Translations under genes and position numbers: made by a program
Shown: in pieces, positions 45,798-59,840 of the stretch
How the letters are laid out: each line of letters opens with the position of its first letter
How positions within the stretch are numbered: the stretch's first letter is position 1
NCBI GenBank assembly: GCA_021730985.1
Contig: JAKFYI010000025.1
Location: 1-64,000, forward strand
DNA length: 64,000 bases
Source: Hyphomicrobiales bacterium
Lineage (GTDB): Bacteria > Pseudomonadota > Alphaproteobacteria > Rhizobiales > Xanthobacteraceae
Reading direction: 5' to 3'
The notes under the pieces: generated by a model
Seen by the model: only the letters and a program-made list of their open reading frames with translations
What the model was told of the DNA's origin: nothing
Databases searched by the model: none

Positions 45798-45874
45798 GGC
45801 TCTTGCCTTTCGGTTGGAGGCCCTGGCAACAGGTTATCAGGCTGTGAAAGCGCACGGCAATTGGCGTGCCGCCC

Positions 45875-47182
45875 CTACGCGGGGAACGCCAGCCGTGGCA
45901 GCCACATCACGAGGTCCGGGAACACCGTAATGATGGCAACCGCCACCACCAGCAGGAAGAAGAACGGCAGTGCGGCGCGCGCCACGGTGTTGGAATCCTC
46001 CCCCGACATGGTTTGCAGCACGAACAGGTTGAAGCCGACCGGCGGCGACACCTCCGCCATCTCGACCACCAGCACGACGAAAATGCCGAACCATATGAGA
46101 TCGAACCCCGCAGTCTTGATCATCGGGATCACCACCGCGGTGGTGAGCACGATCATGGAAATGCCATCGAGCGCGGTGCCGAGCAGGATGTACATGACGG
46201 TGAGCGCAGCGATCAGCATGTAGGGCGAAAAGCCCTGGTCGCCGACCCACGCCGCCAGCGCCTGCGGCACGCCCGTATAGGCCATCGAGGTCGACATGTA
46301 CGAGGCGCCGGCCAGGATCAGCATGATCATGCAGGTCAGGCGCGTCGCGCCCATCACGCTCTGCCAGAACGATGCCGGGCTCAGCATGCCGTGCCACCAC
46401 GCAATGGCGAGCGAGCCGAGCACACCCCACGCGGCGCATTCGGTGGCGGTCGCCCACCCCATCAACAGCGACAGGAAAACGAGCGCGATCAGCAGCAGCA
46501 CCGGACCGAGCTTGGCCGACTCCCGCAGCTTCTCCCGGAACGGCATCGGCGGATCGCGCGGCGGCGTCTTGTCCGGGTTGAACAACGACCAGACAATGAT
46601 GTAGCCGGAGTAGAGCATCATCACGATCAAGCCCGGGATAAAGCCTGCCAGGAAAACCTGGATGATCGAGACGTTGGCCTGCACCGCGTAGATCACCATC
46701 ATGATCGACGGAGGGATGAGAATGCCGAGCGTGCCGGAGCCGGCCAGCGAGCCCAGGCTCACCATCTTGTCGTAGCCGCGCTTCTTCAACTCGGGCAGCG
46801 CGATCTTGGCGACCGTCGCGGTGGTCGCGGCCGAAGATCCCGAGACCGAGCCGAAGATGCCGCAGGCCAGCACATTGACGTGCATCAGCCGTCCCGGAAG
46901 CCAGTTGAGCCACGGCGCCAGGCCGCGGAACATCTCTTCAGACAGCCGTGTGCGAAACAGGATTTCGCCCATCCAGATGAACAGCGGCAAGGCTGCGAGC
47001 GTCCAGGACGCGCTGTTGCCCCAGATCGTCGTCGCCAGCACCGGTCCCGGCGGAATGGTCGCGCCCGCAAACTGCATGCCGGCAAAGCCGCAGGCGATCA
47101 GCGTGATGCCGATCCACAACCCGCCAGCCAGCAGTGCAACCAGCAGGACCAGGAGCAGGCCTGCGATCTGGAGCAGCTCCAT
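45875..47182 (-). CDS. TRAP transporter large permease (DctM)
   Basis: The 435-residue polytopic protein shows the DctM motifs FGSVSGSSAATTATVAKIAL (about 109-128) and GTLGILIPPSIMMVIYAV (about 150-167), and GTALDGISMIVLTTAVVIP. It forms the ion-coupled transport channel with the small subunit encoded just upstream. It lies 77 bases before dctP. Confidence 0.94.
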   Translation of the reverse strand: MELLQIAGLLLVLLVALLAGGLWIGITLIACGFAGMQFAGATIPPGPVLATTIWGNSASWTLAALPLFIWMGEILFRTRLSEEMFRGLAPWLNWLPGRLMHVNVLACGIFGSVSGSSAATTATVAKIALPELKKRGYDKMVSLGSLAGSGTLGILIPPSIMMVIYAVQANVSIIQVFLAGFIPGLIVMMLYSGYIIVWSLFNPDKTPPRDPPMPFREKLRESAKLGPVLLLIALVFLSLLMGWATATECAAWGVLGSLAIAWWHGMLSPASFWQSVMGATRLTCMIMLILAGASYMSTSMAYTGVPQALAAWVGDQGFSPYMLIAALTVMYILLGTALDGISMIVLTTAVVIPMIKTAGFDLIWFGIFVVLVVEMAEVSPPVGFNLFVLQTMSGEDSNTVARAALPFFFLLVVAVAIITVFPDLVMWLPRLAFPA

Positions 47183-47294
47183 CTAGACCCCGCTCTGCCC
47201 GCCGCGCCGCCGAGTGGAGCGAAGCGACATGAGGGACCGGCGCGGCCACCCAAGAAGCTGCGCAACGAAAGCGGGGGCTGCCGACATCGTCATC

Positions 47295-47837
47295 TCACAC
47301 CCCGCTCTGCACCGCGCGCTCAACCACCTCCTCGGCGGTCTGCGGCTTGGGCTTCTCGTAACGGGGCGGATTTCCAAGCGCGACGTGGATCAATTCATCC
47401 ACGAAGGCGATCAGCAGAATGACGAGACCGGTCGAATAGCCGATCTGCGGTATCCACATCGGCACCAGCACCACGCCCTGCGACATGTCGCCGAACAGGT
47501 ACGATTGGTAATTCATCTTCACCGCGTGATAGGCGAAGAAGGCAATGAACCCCGTACCGATGACGAGACAGCCCAGTTCGACCCAATGCCGCGCGCGTTC
47601 GGGCATCTTGTCGATCAGAAGCCCGACCCGGATCATCTCGCCGTGGCGAAAGGTGTGCGCGAGGCCGAGAAATGCCATCGCCGCCATGCACCAGGACACG
47701 AAGTCGTCGGCCGCCGGGATATTGATGCCGGCCGGCCGGCCGGCCGACAGCACCATCATCTGGACGAAGATGGCCACCATGAACGCGCCGGCTGCATAGC
47801 CCGCGTAAAGGTAGAGCCTATCCAGAAAAACCCGCAT
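47295..47837 (-). CDS. TRAP transporter small permease (DctQ)
   Basis: The 180-residue protein has four membrane helices and the DctQ pattern ([28 protein letters not shown] in part, positions about 48-75). The start at 47837 follows AGGGGATGTT; the longer frame overlaps the divergent hydantoinase gene. It pairs with DctM, 112 bases downstream. Its start is 19 bases from the divergent hydantoinase start. Confidence 0.9.
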   Translation of the reverse strand: MRVFLDRLYLYAGYAAGAFMVAIFVQMMVLSAGRPAGINIPAADDFVSWCMAAMAFLGLAHTFRHGEMIRVGLLIDKMPERARHWVELGCLVIGTGFIAFFAYHAVKMNYQSYLFGDMSQGVVLVPMWIPQIGYSTGLVILLIAFVDELIHVALGNPPRYEKPKPQTAEEVVERAVQSGV

Positions 47838-47856
47838 AACATCCCCTCGGAACACG

Positions 47857-51564
<3,708 letters not shown>

Positions 51565-51601
51565 CCTTCAGGCTTCGTGCAGACGCGCAGCTCGGTTTGT
51601 G

Positions 51602-52579
51602 CTACTTCGCTTCGACGCCGGCTTCCTTGATGATCTTCCCCCAAGTGGCGATCTCCTCGGGGATGTACTTCTTCAGGTAGGCGGGCGTCCGGCGCTCGGG
51701 AGCGACCACCGCAGCGCCGACATTGCGCAGCTTCTCATCGACAGCAGGCGACGCGAGAGCGGACAAGGCCGCCTGTGTCAGCTTCGCGGCAATCGGTTCC
51801 GGCGTTCCGGCCGGCGCGAAGATGCCCAGCCAATACCCGCCCTGGATTCCCGGCAGACCCTGCTCGGCCACCGTCTGCAGATCCGGCAACAATGGCGACC
51901 GCTCGGCCGTCAGCACGCCGTAGAACTTGATGGCCTTGGAGCGGATGTGCGGCAACGCTCCCGCCACCACCGGGCAATAGAGATCGAGGTTATCGGAGAG
52001 CATGTCCTGAATGCCGGCAGCAGCGCTCTTGTAGGGCACGTGAGCGAGTTTCACGCCCAGAGCGTTGACAACTTGAGCGCAGGCCAGATGCGTCACCCCG
52101 CCGATGCCCGACGAGCCGAAATTCATCTTGTCCTGGTTCGCCTTCATGTAGGGCATGAGTTCCTTCAGGTCGTTCGGCGGCAAGCCCTTGCGCCCGACCA
52201 GAACGAGCGGCATCTCGACCCCGAGCACGATCGGAATGAAGTCGGTCGCGGGATTGTAGGGCGGCTTTTCGAACAACCACTGGTTCTGCGCCATGGTGTC
52301 CGTCCCGCCGATGACGATCGTGTAGCCGTCGGGCGCGGCGCGTGCCGCCCGCAAGGTGCCCGTGGCGCCGCCGGCGCCGCCGACGTTCTCGACGATGACC
52401 TGCCGGCCCAGAACCTCCGACATGTGCGCGGCCATGATGCGGGCGAAGATGTCCACGCTGTTGCCTGGGCCAAACGATACGATCGCCGTGATGTGTCTGG
52501 TCGGATATTCCTGGGCCGCAGCGACTCCGAGCTGCGAGAGGATCAGCACGGCGGACGCGACCAGGCGAAACAAACTCAT
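51602..52579 (-). CDS. TctC (Bug) family periplasmic binding protein
   Basis: The 325-residue precursor has a signal peptide ending near LGVAAAQE, then YPTRHITAIVSFGPGNSVD and VENVGGAGGATGTLRAA, MNFGSSGIGGVTHLA and HVPYKSAAAGIQDMLSDN. AGGAGG before ATG 52579 sets the start; 84 residues of upstream frame do not belong to the family. Like the others in this region it has no TctAB neighbour. It may serve the transporter locus of the adjacent hydantoinase. Confidence 0.9.
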   Translation of the reverse strand: MSLFRLVASAVLILSQLGVAAAQEYPTRHITAIVSFGPGNSVDIFARIMAAHMSEVLGRQVIVENVGGAGGATGTLRAARAAPDGYTIVIGGTDTMAQNQWLFEKPPYNPATDFIPIVLGVEMPLVLVGRKGLPPNDLKELMPYMKANQDKMNFGSSGIGGVTHLACAQVVNALGVKLAHVPYKSAAAGIQDMLSDNLDLYCPVVAGALPHIRSKAIKFYGVLTAERSPLLPDLQTVAEQGLPGIQGGYWLGIFAPAGTPEPIAAKLTQAALSALASPAVDEKLRNVGAAVVAPERRTPAYLKKYIPEEIATWGKIIKEAGVEAK

Positions 52580-52793
52580 CAGGGCCTCCTGGGAGGATGG
52601 AAGGTTGGATTCGGCGGCAACCGATCGGGTCGGCAGCGCCTTCGATATGCGGCTTGGGCTCTGTTTACTTTGAGCAATTGTCGGCTCTTCGGGCGGTCGC
52701 GCAAGGCCAATATTCGAGCAACGGTTGAGCGATGTTTGATCGTTTGCAGCCCCAATCAAGATGGAGCAGCTACGCGCTTCACGCCGCAAATAA

Positions 52794-52822
52794 AAATGGC
52801 CGGGCAGATTGCCCGGCCATTT
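52794..52822 (-). terminator. Terminator of the Tim44-like gene
   Basis: A perfect 13-bp stem (52794-52806 with 52810-52822, loop GAT) lies 22 bases past the stop of the Tim44-like gene and continues on the minus strand as a T-rich run (TTTTTATTT). Confidence 0.9.
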
Positions 52823-52843
52823 GCATTTCATCCGTACCCGAAC

Positions 52844-53851
52844 TCAGTCGGTCTGCTGGATCGCCGAAACCATCCAGGCGCCGCCGCGCGCGCGGCGGAA
52901 GGTCCAGTACTCGACCCCCTCGTCCGGCGTATCGCCGCCTTCAACCAGCTTGCCGGAGTTGCGGTCCAGCAGCTTGTCGACCTGGCTGTAGCGCATCGAG
53001 ACGGTGGCGTATTCGTCGTCACCCTCGCGCCATGCCTCGGAAAGATCGCCCTGGACGAGTTTCACGTCGGACAGCTTGTTGATCACGCCGCGGCTCGCGT
53101 TCGCCGCGAGTTCCTCGGAGTAGTACGACAGCATCTCGGGCGTGACGCGCAGGCGCAGCGCGGCAAGGTCCTCGTTGCTGTAGGCAGCCTGGACTTCGCC
53201 GAGCGTGCGCTCGAACGCGTCGAAGTCCTCGGGCTTGACTTCGATCGGCTCGCCAACATCGGTCGCCGGAGCATTGTGGCCGTTCATGCCGAAGCCGTTG
53301 AGGAAGCTGCCGCCCTGCTGCTGTTGCGGCTGAGGCTGCATGCCCATGCTCGTCGAGTCACGGTTCATCGCCGGGCCGCTGGCGTAAGCCGCCGCCGCAG
53401 GCTGCGAACGGCGCTGCCACCAGCGGTAGGCCAGGAAGGCGACCAGAATGACGAGGCCAATCTGGATCAGCATGCCGAGCATCCCTGCGAAGCCTGCCAT
53501 GCCGCCCATGAAGCCGTTGCCCATCAGCATGCCGATCAGGCCGGCGCCGAGGAAGCCAGCGGCGAGGCCGCCGAGCATGCCGCCACGGCCGCCGAACAGG
53601 CCGCCGCTGGGCTGCGCTGCCGGCTGGGCCGGACGCGCGGCTGTGGCCGCGCCCGGCTGTCCGGGGGTGGTCATGGTGCGATCGATCGGACGCGCGGCAT
53701 TCGGCGCGCTCTGGGTGGCGGGCGGCGCTGCCTGGGTGCGGTTTCCGCGGCTGCCGGAATTCATCCTGGGAGCGGCCATGGCCTCGACGGCCACGAACGC
53801 GAGCGTGGCGGCAACGGCCAAGAACGCAATCAGCGATCTATTGCGAAACAT
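52844..53851 (-). CDS. Tim44-domain membrane protein
   Basis: The 335-residue protein has an N-terminal signal or anchor (about 5-25), a long Ala/Pro/Gln-rich linker, a glycine-rich membrane segment (about 90-140, with repeated GGMAGFAGMLG-type motifs) and a C-terminal Tim44-like domain (about 190-335, ending WTFRRARGGAWMVSAIQQTD). The Tim44 fold binds membrane lipids or partner proteins and resembles MlaC-like modules. AGAGGAAAC before the ATG supports the start; a longer frame overlaps the spacer. Confidence 0.85.
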   Translation of the reverse strand: MFRNRSLIAFLAVAATLAFVAVEAMAAPRMNSGSRGNRTQAAPPATQSAPNAARPIDRTMTTPGQPGAATAARPAQPAAQPSGGLFGGRGGMLGGLAAGFLGAGLIGMLMGNGFMGGMAGFAGMLGMLIQIGLVILVAFLAYRWWQRRSQPAAAAYASGPAMNRDSTSMGMQPQPQQQQGGSFLNGFGMNGHNAPATDVGEPIEVKPEDFDAFERTLGEVQAAYSNEDLAALRLRVTPEMLSYYSEELAANASRGVINKLSDVKLVQGDLSEAWREGDDEYATVSMRYSQVDKLLDRNSGKLVEGGDTPDEGVEYWTFRRARGGAWMVSAIQQTD

Positions 53852-54109
53852 GCGGTTTCCTCTCTGCGGGTCATCGAGACCCAAGGCGTCGTTTTTTGCC
53901 TTCGAGGCGTCATGTGGGAAACCATCACCGGATCCGGTAGTGGCTGCCCACGGCCTCAAAGGGTGCCCCCACGCCAGTGACGAGGGCCGTGCCAACCCAA
54001 CGTATCACATTCAATGTGCCGCAAGTTTGACAATGCGTGGTGGCGAGGGGTGGAAAGCCGCGACGCTATGCCGCTCTGCACAACGTCAGGCGGCACGTCC
54101 CGTCTGAGG

Positions 54110-55564
54110 CTAGCGCACCTGGTGACGGTCGGAATTCCAGTCGATCGGCGGACGCGGGCTCGGATCTTCAATCCAATCAAGGTCTTCGGCGCTGGCCTCG
54201 ATCGGCGGTTTGCGCTTTGCGGCAATCGAGCCGGTGGTTGCGGGGTCGCTGCGCCGCACACTGTCGCCGCGCCAGGCGAACGGGTCGTTGCGGGCGTCAA
54301 ACGGCGGGTCATAGCGCCGCGTCGGGGGCGGCTCGAACGGCCGCTGCGCCATCATGCTGCCGCCCTTGCGAACCCGCGCGGCGACCACATCGCCATCGAC
54401 CGCACCTGGCTGGCAGATGCGCCGGCCGCTGGCGCGCCGCATCAAGTCCACATGGATGTGGTCGTAGTGATACTTGTTGGAGCCCGGCGCCAGCACGGTG
54501 GTGAACTGGTCGCACGCCGCGGCCTGCACGTCGCGCAGGAAGCCCTGCTCCTCGGCGGAGCCGTTCCAACTGCCCTTGATCGTGATGCGGCGGCCGTCGG
54601 CCAGAACGAAGGCTGCGATGTCGAGTGCGTTGCCGAACGCATGTTCGGAGATGCGCGCGCCAACCTGGCCGTTCATGCCGCGGCAGGAGTAGGCCGAGAT
54701 TTGCTTGATCTCCACCACCGGCTGGCCGAACCACTTGTGCGCGGCCGGTTGCACCGAACTCGCGAGCCATTGATCGAGTGCCGAAACGATCGGGCACGCC
54801 AGCGTCGCCGCAGGCTTGATCTCGACCGGCGTCACTGAGCCGGTGATGCGCCCACCGCGCTGGGGGCCGAGCGAAGGCAGCGGCCTGTTGTACGACGGCT
54901 CGGGCGCCGCTGGCCTTGTCTGCACGCGGGCGTCGTCATCCTCGTCATCGTCGGGCTCGCCAGCCCGGCGCTGCGCGGGCCCCTGCGGATAAGCGCCGCG
55001 CGGTGCATCGAGCGCAGGACGCTGCGGATACGGATACTGGTTCTGCTGCGGCGCGCTGGCCTGGGGATCGACGCCCGGCGGGCTGATCGACAGAGGCGAG
55101 CCGATCGGGCGCGGCGGCGGTGCGTAACGGTCCTGAACCGGCGGCGGGTGGTTGTTCGCGCCGGGTGGCGCCAGCATGCGCGGCTCGTTGGACGGCACGT
55201 AGCGCGGCTGCCCCATCATCGGAGCCGGCTGCGGATTGGATTGAGATGCGACCGGCCAGCGTGGCTGCGATCCTGGAATGCCGCCCGGCGGCCGCACGGC
55301 TTCATCGGCAAAGCCGTAACTGGAGCCCACGCCAAACGCCGCGATCTTCATGGGATGACTGGCGCCGCAGACGCCTGGGCCTTCGATCGGAGCGATGCGC
55401 ACCAAGCCCGCGTTCTCGCGCACGGTACCCGACTGCAGACACGCCACCTCGGCCTGCTCGCGCCACGGCTCACGCTGCATGTACTGGACCAGGCCGCGTC
55501 CGCAGCCCGCCAACGCAACAAGGATCACGCACCCGGAGAGGTACCAACGCACGTCACGCACCAT
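54110..55564 (-). CDS. Extensin-like C-terminal domain lipoprotein
   Basis: The 484-residue protein has a lipoprotein signal (VILVALAGCGRG, lipobox cysteine near 21), a long proline/glutamine-rich middle (about 80-260) and a C-terminal extensin-like/peptidase-M15-like domain (about 265-410) with SEHAFGNALDIAAF near 308 and HYDHIHVDLMRR, zinc-ligand-type histidines of the D-Ala-D-Ala carboxypeptidase fold. It probably acts on, or binds, cell-wall material in the periplasm. Confidence 0.85.
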   Translation of the reverse strand: MVRDVRWYLSGCVILVALAGCGRGLVQYMQREPWREQAEVACLQSGTVRENAGLVRIAPIEGPGVCGASHPMKIAAFGVGSSYGFADEAVRPPGGIPGSQPRWPVASQSNPQPAPMMGQPRYVPSNEPRMLAPPGANNHPPPVQDRYAPPPRPIGSPLSISPPGVDPQASAPQQNQYPYPQRPALDAPRGAYPQGPAQRRAGEPDDDEDDDARVQTRPAAPEPSYNRPLPSLGPQRGGRITGSVTPVEIKPAATLACPIVSALDQWLASSVQPAAHKWFGQPVVEIKQISAYSCRGMNGQVGARISEHAFGNALDIAAFVLADGRRITIKGSWNGSAEEQGFLRDVQAAACDQFTTVLAPGSNKYHYDHIHVDLMRRASGRRICQPGAVDGDVVAARVRKGGSMMAQRPFEPPPTRRYDPPFDARNDPFAWRGDSVRRSDPATTGSIAAKRKPPIEASAEDLDWIEDPSPRPPIDWNSDRHQVR

Positions 55565-55920
55565 GATGCGGACAATGCGAGAAATTCTCTTAAGGACTGC
55601 TCAAGGACGCGCGGTCTCGAATGGTTAATCAATTGTGCGAGGCAAACTCTCCAAGATGCCTGGCGCGCGCGCCGGGGTCCGGTCGAGACGCGCGGCTCTC
55701 CACACCCCCGTGAGTTGCGATAGCCCAAACTATGTGCGTTTGGTCGCACCTTGATCAATGTGGATAACCACCCCTCGTGACAAATAATTATGCAATCAAT
55801 TCAATTCGATAGGAAGTCTTAGTGCTCGCCGAAACCGTGCGGCAATGCAGCACGTTTGGCTCTTGGTGGGGTCCGTGACTCTGCTAGACTCAAGGCATGT
55901 CCAGCCGACGGAGGCCTTAG
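55565..55920. other. Non-coding spacer, 356 bases
   Basis: No supported gene. The right half (about 55730-55830) is AT-rich and probably holds promoters for the divergent extensin-like gene and the small gene at 55921. A TTGATCAA palindrome lies near 55753. No tRNA-like fold is evident. Confidence 0.5.
55863..55890 (+). promoter_or_regulatory. Candidate promoter for the small gene at 55921
   Basis: TTGGTG (55863-55868) and the extended -10 TGCTAGACT (TAGACT at 55885-55890) are spaced 16 bases apart, 31 bases before the GTG start. The match is moderate. Confidence 0.4.
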
Positions 55921-56004
55921 GTGGACCTGACCTTGCGGATGAACTTGCTGGCAGTGCTCGCGGCGATCGGATTCGTCTCCGCGGTGCTGTTCGGAGCGTT
56001 CTAA
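55921..56004 (+). CDS. 27-residue membrane microprotein
   Basis: A GTG-started frame of 27 codons encodes VDLTLRMNLLAVLAAIGFVS followed by AVLFGAF, a single hydrophobic helix. GGAG at 55910-55913 lies seven bases before the start, and a strong terminator follows the stop, so it is a complete small transcription unit. I believe short proteins of this layout occur between genes in related genomes, but cannot verify it. Its role is unknown; a membrane-stress or regulatory microprotein is possible. Confidence 0.6.
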   Translation: MDLTLRMNLLAVLAAIGFVSAVLFGAF

Positions 56005-56052
56005 AGATCGGTTTGCCAACACAGCTTTATCGGCCGTCAAACGGCCAAGCGG

Positions 56053-56083
56053 CACCGGAGGGAAACCTCCGGTGTTTTCTTTT
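56053..56083 (+). terminator. Terminator of the small gene
   Basis: A perfect 9-bp stem CACCGGAGG/CCTCCGGTG around GAAA is followed by TTTTCTTTT on the + strand. It lies 49 bases past the microgene stop and faces the metH stop on the other strand. Confidence 0.93.
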
Positions 56084-56109
56084 GAGGCACTACCTGTCCA
56101 CGAGAGCGG

Positions 56110-59100
56110 TCAGGCCGCAGCCTCTCGCCGCACGGCCGCCGGCACGTAGTTGAGGACGGGAGCGAGCCACCGCTCGGCCTCCGCCACCGTCCAGCCCTTT
56201 CGCAGCGCGTAGTCCTCGACCTGATCGCGCTCGATCTTGCCGACCCCGAAGTAGTGGCTCTCCGGGTGGCTAAAATAAAGACCGCTGACCGAGGCACCGG
56301 GCCACATGGCAAAGCTCTCGGTGAGCTTCACGCCGATCCGATCGCCGCCGATCAGTTTGAACAGCGTGCCCTTCTCAGTGTGGTCAGGCTGCGCCGGGTA
56401 GCCCGGAGCCGGCCGGATGCCACGGTACTTTTCCTCGATCAGATCGGCGTTGCTCAATGTCTCGTCCACGGCGAAGCCCCAAAGTTCCTTGCGGACCATT
56501 TGGTGCATCCGTTCGGCAAAAGCCTCGGCGAGCCGGTCGGCCAGCGCCTTGATCAAGATCGACGAGTAGTCGTCGTTGGCGTTCTTGTAGCGGTCGGCGA
56601 CGGCGTCCTCTCCGATCCCGGCGGTGACGACGAACGCCCCGATGTAGTCGGCGTGGCCGCGGGGCGCCACAAAATCGGCGAGCGCAACGTTGGCGCGGCC
56701 GGCGCGGCGCGCAAGCTGCTGACGCAGCGTATGCAATCGCGCGATCGGAGCGCTGCGATCCGCATCGGCGAACAACTCGATGTCGTCACCATGCGAATTG
56801 GCCGGCCAGAACCCGACCACCGCATTGGCCTTGAACCATCGCTGCTCGACGATCTCGCGCAGCATCTTCTGCGCGTCCTCGAACAGCGAGCGGGCCGCCT
56901 CGCCGACGATGTTGTCAGTGAGGATGGCCGGATATTTTCCGGTCAGCTCCCAGGTCGAGAAGAACGGCGTCCAGTCGATGTACTCAATCAGCTCCTCGAC
57001 CGGATAGTCCTCGAACATCCGGGTGCCGATGAAGGCCGGCACCGGCGGCGCATAATTCGACCAGTCGAGCTTCAGCGCGTTGGCCCGCGCATCGGCGAGC
57101 GGCAGCCGCAGCTTGTCGTCCTGAGCGCGGGCATGAGCCGTCGCGATCCGCAGGTATTCGGTGCGCGTCTCGCCGACGTACTTCTCGCGGCCCTCACGCG
57201 ACATCAACGCCGACGCGACGCCAACCGCGCGGCTGGCATCGGTGACGTACACCGCCTGGCCGCGCCGGTAGTTCGGGTGAATCTTCACCGCGGTGTGGAC
57301 GCGGCTCGTGGTGGCGCCGCCGATCAACAGCGGCAGGTCGAAGTTCTGCCGCTCCATTTCGGCGGCGACATGGCACATCTCGTCGAGCGAGGGGGTGATG
57401 AGGCCCGAGAGCCCGACGATGTCGGCGTTCTCGGCCTTCGCCGTCTCCAGGATTTTCGCCGCCGGAACCATGACGCCAAGGTCGATGACCTCGAAGTTGT
57501 TGCACTGGAGCACGACGCCCACGATGTTCTTGCCGATGTCGTGAACGTCGCCCTTCACGGTCGCCATGATAACCTTGCCGGCGCTGCTGCGCTCGGTGCC
57601 GCCACGCAAAGCCTTTTCGGCCTCCATGTACGGCATCAGGTGCGCGACCGCCTGCTTCATCACCCGCGCCGACTTCACCACCTGCGGCAGGAACATCTTG
57701 CCGGAACCAAACAAATCGCCCACCACGTTCATGCCGTCCATCAGTGGGCCTTCGATGACGTGCAGCGGCCGCTCGACCGCAAGCCGCGCTTCCTCGGTGT
57801 CCTCGCTAATGAATTCAGTGATGCCGTGAACCAGCGAATGGGCGAGCCGCTTGGCAACCGGCCACGAACGCCATTCGAGATCGATCTCCTTGGCCTCCTT
57901 GCCCTGTCCGGCGAAGCGCCCGGCGATGGCAAGCAGCCGCTCGGCCGCGTCAGGCCTACGGTTGAGCACCACATCTTCGCAGGTCTCGCGCAGTTCGGCG
58001 TCGAGATCGTCGTACACTGCCATCTGGCCGGCGTTGACGATACCCATATCCATGCCTGCCTTGATGGCGTGATACAGGAACACCGAGTGCATCGCCTCGC
58101 GCACGCGCTCGTTGCCGCGGAAGGCGAACGAAAGGTTGGACACACCGCCAGAGCAATGCGCACACGGCATTTGCTGACGGATCTGACGCGTTGCCTCGAT
58201 GAAGGCGACACCGTAGCCGTTATGCTCCTCCATCCCGGTCGCGACCGCGAAGATGTTGGGATCGAAGATGATGTCCTGGGGCGGGAAGCCGATCTGCTCG
58301 GTCAGTATCTTGTAGGCGCGGGCGCAGATCGAGACCTTGCGCTCGATAGTGTCCGCCTGCCCCTGCTCGTCGAACGCCATGACAACGACGGCGGCGCCAT
58401 AGCGGCGCACCATCCGCGCGTACCGGATGAACTCCGCCTCGCCTTCCTTCAGCGAGATCGAATTTACCACCGGCTTGCCCTGCAGGCACTTCAGTCCGGC
58501 TTCGATCACCGAGAACTTTGACGAATCCACCATCACAGGCACGCGGGCGATGTCGGGTTCCGCCGCGGTGAGATTGAGGAACGTGGTCATCGCGTTCTCG
58601 GAATCGAGCAGGCCCTCGTCCATGTTGACGTCGATGATCTGCGCGCCGTTCTCGACCTGATCTCGCGCGATGGCGAGCGCCGCGGTGTAGTCGCCCGCCG
58701 TCACCAGCTTGCGAAACTTGGCCGAGCCGGTGACGTTGGTGCGCTCGCCAACGTTGACGAACGGAATTTCCGGCGTGAGCGTGAACGCCTCAAGGCCTGA
58801 CAGCCGAAGCAGCGCGGCCTGCTCCGGAATCGAACGCGGCGCCTTGCCCTTCACCGCGTCGGCGATGGCGCGGATATGCTCCGGCGTGGTGCCGCAACAG
58901 CCGCCGACGATATTCACAAGGCCGGCCGCGGCAAATTCGCCAAGATGGCGCGCCATGTCCTTGGGGCTCTCGTGATAATGGCCGAACTCATTCGGCAGGC
59001 CAGCATTCGGATAGGCGCAGATCAGCGTGCCGGCCACGCGAGACAATTCCGCGATGTGCGCGCGCATTTCCGTTGCGCCGAGCGCGCAGTTCAGCCCGAT

Positions 59101-59838
59101 CGACACCGGCTTGGCGTGCGTGACCGAATTCCAGAACGCCTCCGGAGTCTGTCCAGCCAACAGGCGGCCCGACCGGTCAGTGATGGTGCCCGAGATCATC
59201 ACCGGCATATCGACGCCGCGCGCTTCGCAGATTTCGATGATGGCGTAGATCGCGGCCTTGGCGTTGAGCGTGTCGAAGATCGTCTCGATCAATAAGATGT
59301 CCGCGCCGCCGTCGAGCAAGCCCACGACCTGCTCGCCGTATGCCTTGCGCAGATCGTCGAATGTCACGGCGCGATAGCCGGGGTTCGATACGTCCGGCGA
59401 GATCGAAGCCGTGCGGTTGGTCGGCCCGAGCGCGCCTGCGACGAAGCGCGGGCGACCGTCCTCGCGCTCGGCCTGCGCCGCCGCCTCCTTCGCCAGCCGC
59501 GCACCCTCGCGATTGAGCTCGGTGGCAATCTCCGACAGGCCGTAATCGGCTTGCGCGATCGACGTGGACGAAAACGTATTGGTCGAGACGATGTCGGCGC
59601 CGGCACGGAAGTAGGCGAGATGAATTTCGCGGATCGCGTCGGGCCGGGACAAATTGAGCAGATCGTTATTGCCGCGCACCTCACGGTTCCACGCGTCGAA
59701 GCGCGAGCCGCGATAGCCCTCCTCGTCGAGCTTCATCTCCTGGATCATGGTGCCCATCGCGCCGTCGAGCACGAGGATGCGCTCCGAAGCGAGCTTTCTG
59801 AGCAAGGCTTGAGCGCCGGTATGGGACGGTGTGGGCAT
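56110..59838 (-). CDS. metH: Cobalamin-dependent methionine synthase
   Basis: The 1242-residue protein has all modules of MetH: homocysteine-binding barrel (about 1-330, with [13 protein letters not shown] and the zinc cysteines in GLNCALG and [10 protein letters not shown]), folate barrel (about 360-620, [13 protein letters not shown]), cobalamin cap and B12 domain (about 660-900, [20 protein letters not shown] with the lower-ligand histidine) and SAM-reactivation domain (to the end, [12 protein letters not shown]). It makes methionine from homocysteine and methyl-folate. It lies two bases after metF in the same operon. Confidence 0.97.
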   Translation of the reverse strand: MPTPSHTGAQALLRKLASERILVLDGAMGTMIQEMKLDEEGYRGSRFDAWNREVRGNNDLLNLSRPDAIREIHLAYFRAGADIVSTNTFSSTSIAQADYGLSEIATELNREGARLAKEAAAQAEREDGRPRFVAGALGPTNRTASISPDVSNPGYRAVTFDDLRKAYGEQVVGLLDGGADILLIETIFDTLNAKAAIYAIIEICEARGVDMPVMISGTITDRSGRLLAGQTPEAFWNSVTHAKPVSIGLNCALGATEMRAHIAELSRVAGTLICAYPNAGLPNEFGHYHESPKDMARHLGEFAAAGLVNIVGGCCGTTPEHIRAIADAVKGKAPRSIPEQAALLRLSGLEAFTLTPEIPFVNVGERTNVTGSAKFRKLVTAGDYTAALAIARDQVENGAQIIDVNMDEGLLDSENAMTTFLNLTAAEPDIARVPVMVDSSKFSVIEAGLKCLQGKPVVNSISLKEGEAEFIRYARMVRRYGAAVVVMAFDEQGQADTIERKVSICARAYKILTEQIGFPPQDIIFDPNIFAVATGMEEHNGYGVAFIEATRQIRQQMPCAHCSGGVSNLSFAFRGNERVREAMHSVFLYHAIKAGMDMGIVNAGQMAVYDDLDAELRETCEDVVLNRRPDAAERLLAIAGRFAGQGKEAKEIDLEWRSWPVAKRLAHSLVHGITEFISEDTEEARLAVERPLHVIEGPLMDGMNVVGDLFGSGKMFLPQVVKSARVMKQAVAHLMPYMEAEKALRGGTERSSAGKVIMATVKGDVHDIGKNIVGVVLQCNNFEVIDLGVMVPAAKILETAKAENADIVGLSGLITPSLDEMCHVAAEMERQNFDLPLLIGGATTSRVHTAVKIHPNYRRGQAVYVTDASRAVGVASALMSREGREKYVGETRTEYLRIATAHARAQDDKLRLPLADARANALKLDWSNYAPPVPAFIGTRMFEDYPVEELIEYIDWTPFFSTWELTGKYPAILTDNIVGEAARSLFEDAQKMLREIVEQRWFKANAVVGFWPANSHGDDIELFADADRSAPIARLHTLRQQLARRAGRANVALADFVAPRGHADYIGAFVVTAGIGEDAVADRYKNANDDYSSILIKALADRLAEAFAERMHQMVRKELWGFAVDETLSNADLIEEKYRGIRPAPGYPAQPDHTEKGTLFKLIGGDRIGVKLTESFAMWPGASVSGLYFSHPESHYFGVGKIERDQVEDYALRKGWTVAEAERWLAPVLNYVPAAVRREAAA

Positions 59839-59840
59839 GT

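Noticed and set aside
47188-47311. Short repeated string CCCCGCTCTGC on both sides of the dctQ-dctM spacer
   Set aside because: Eleven bases in GC-rich coding DNA is not strong evidence for a repeat element.
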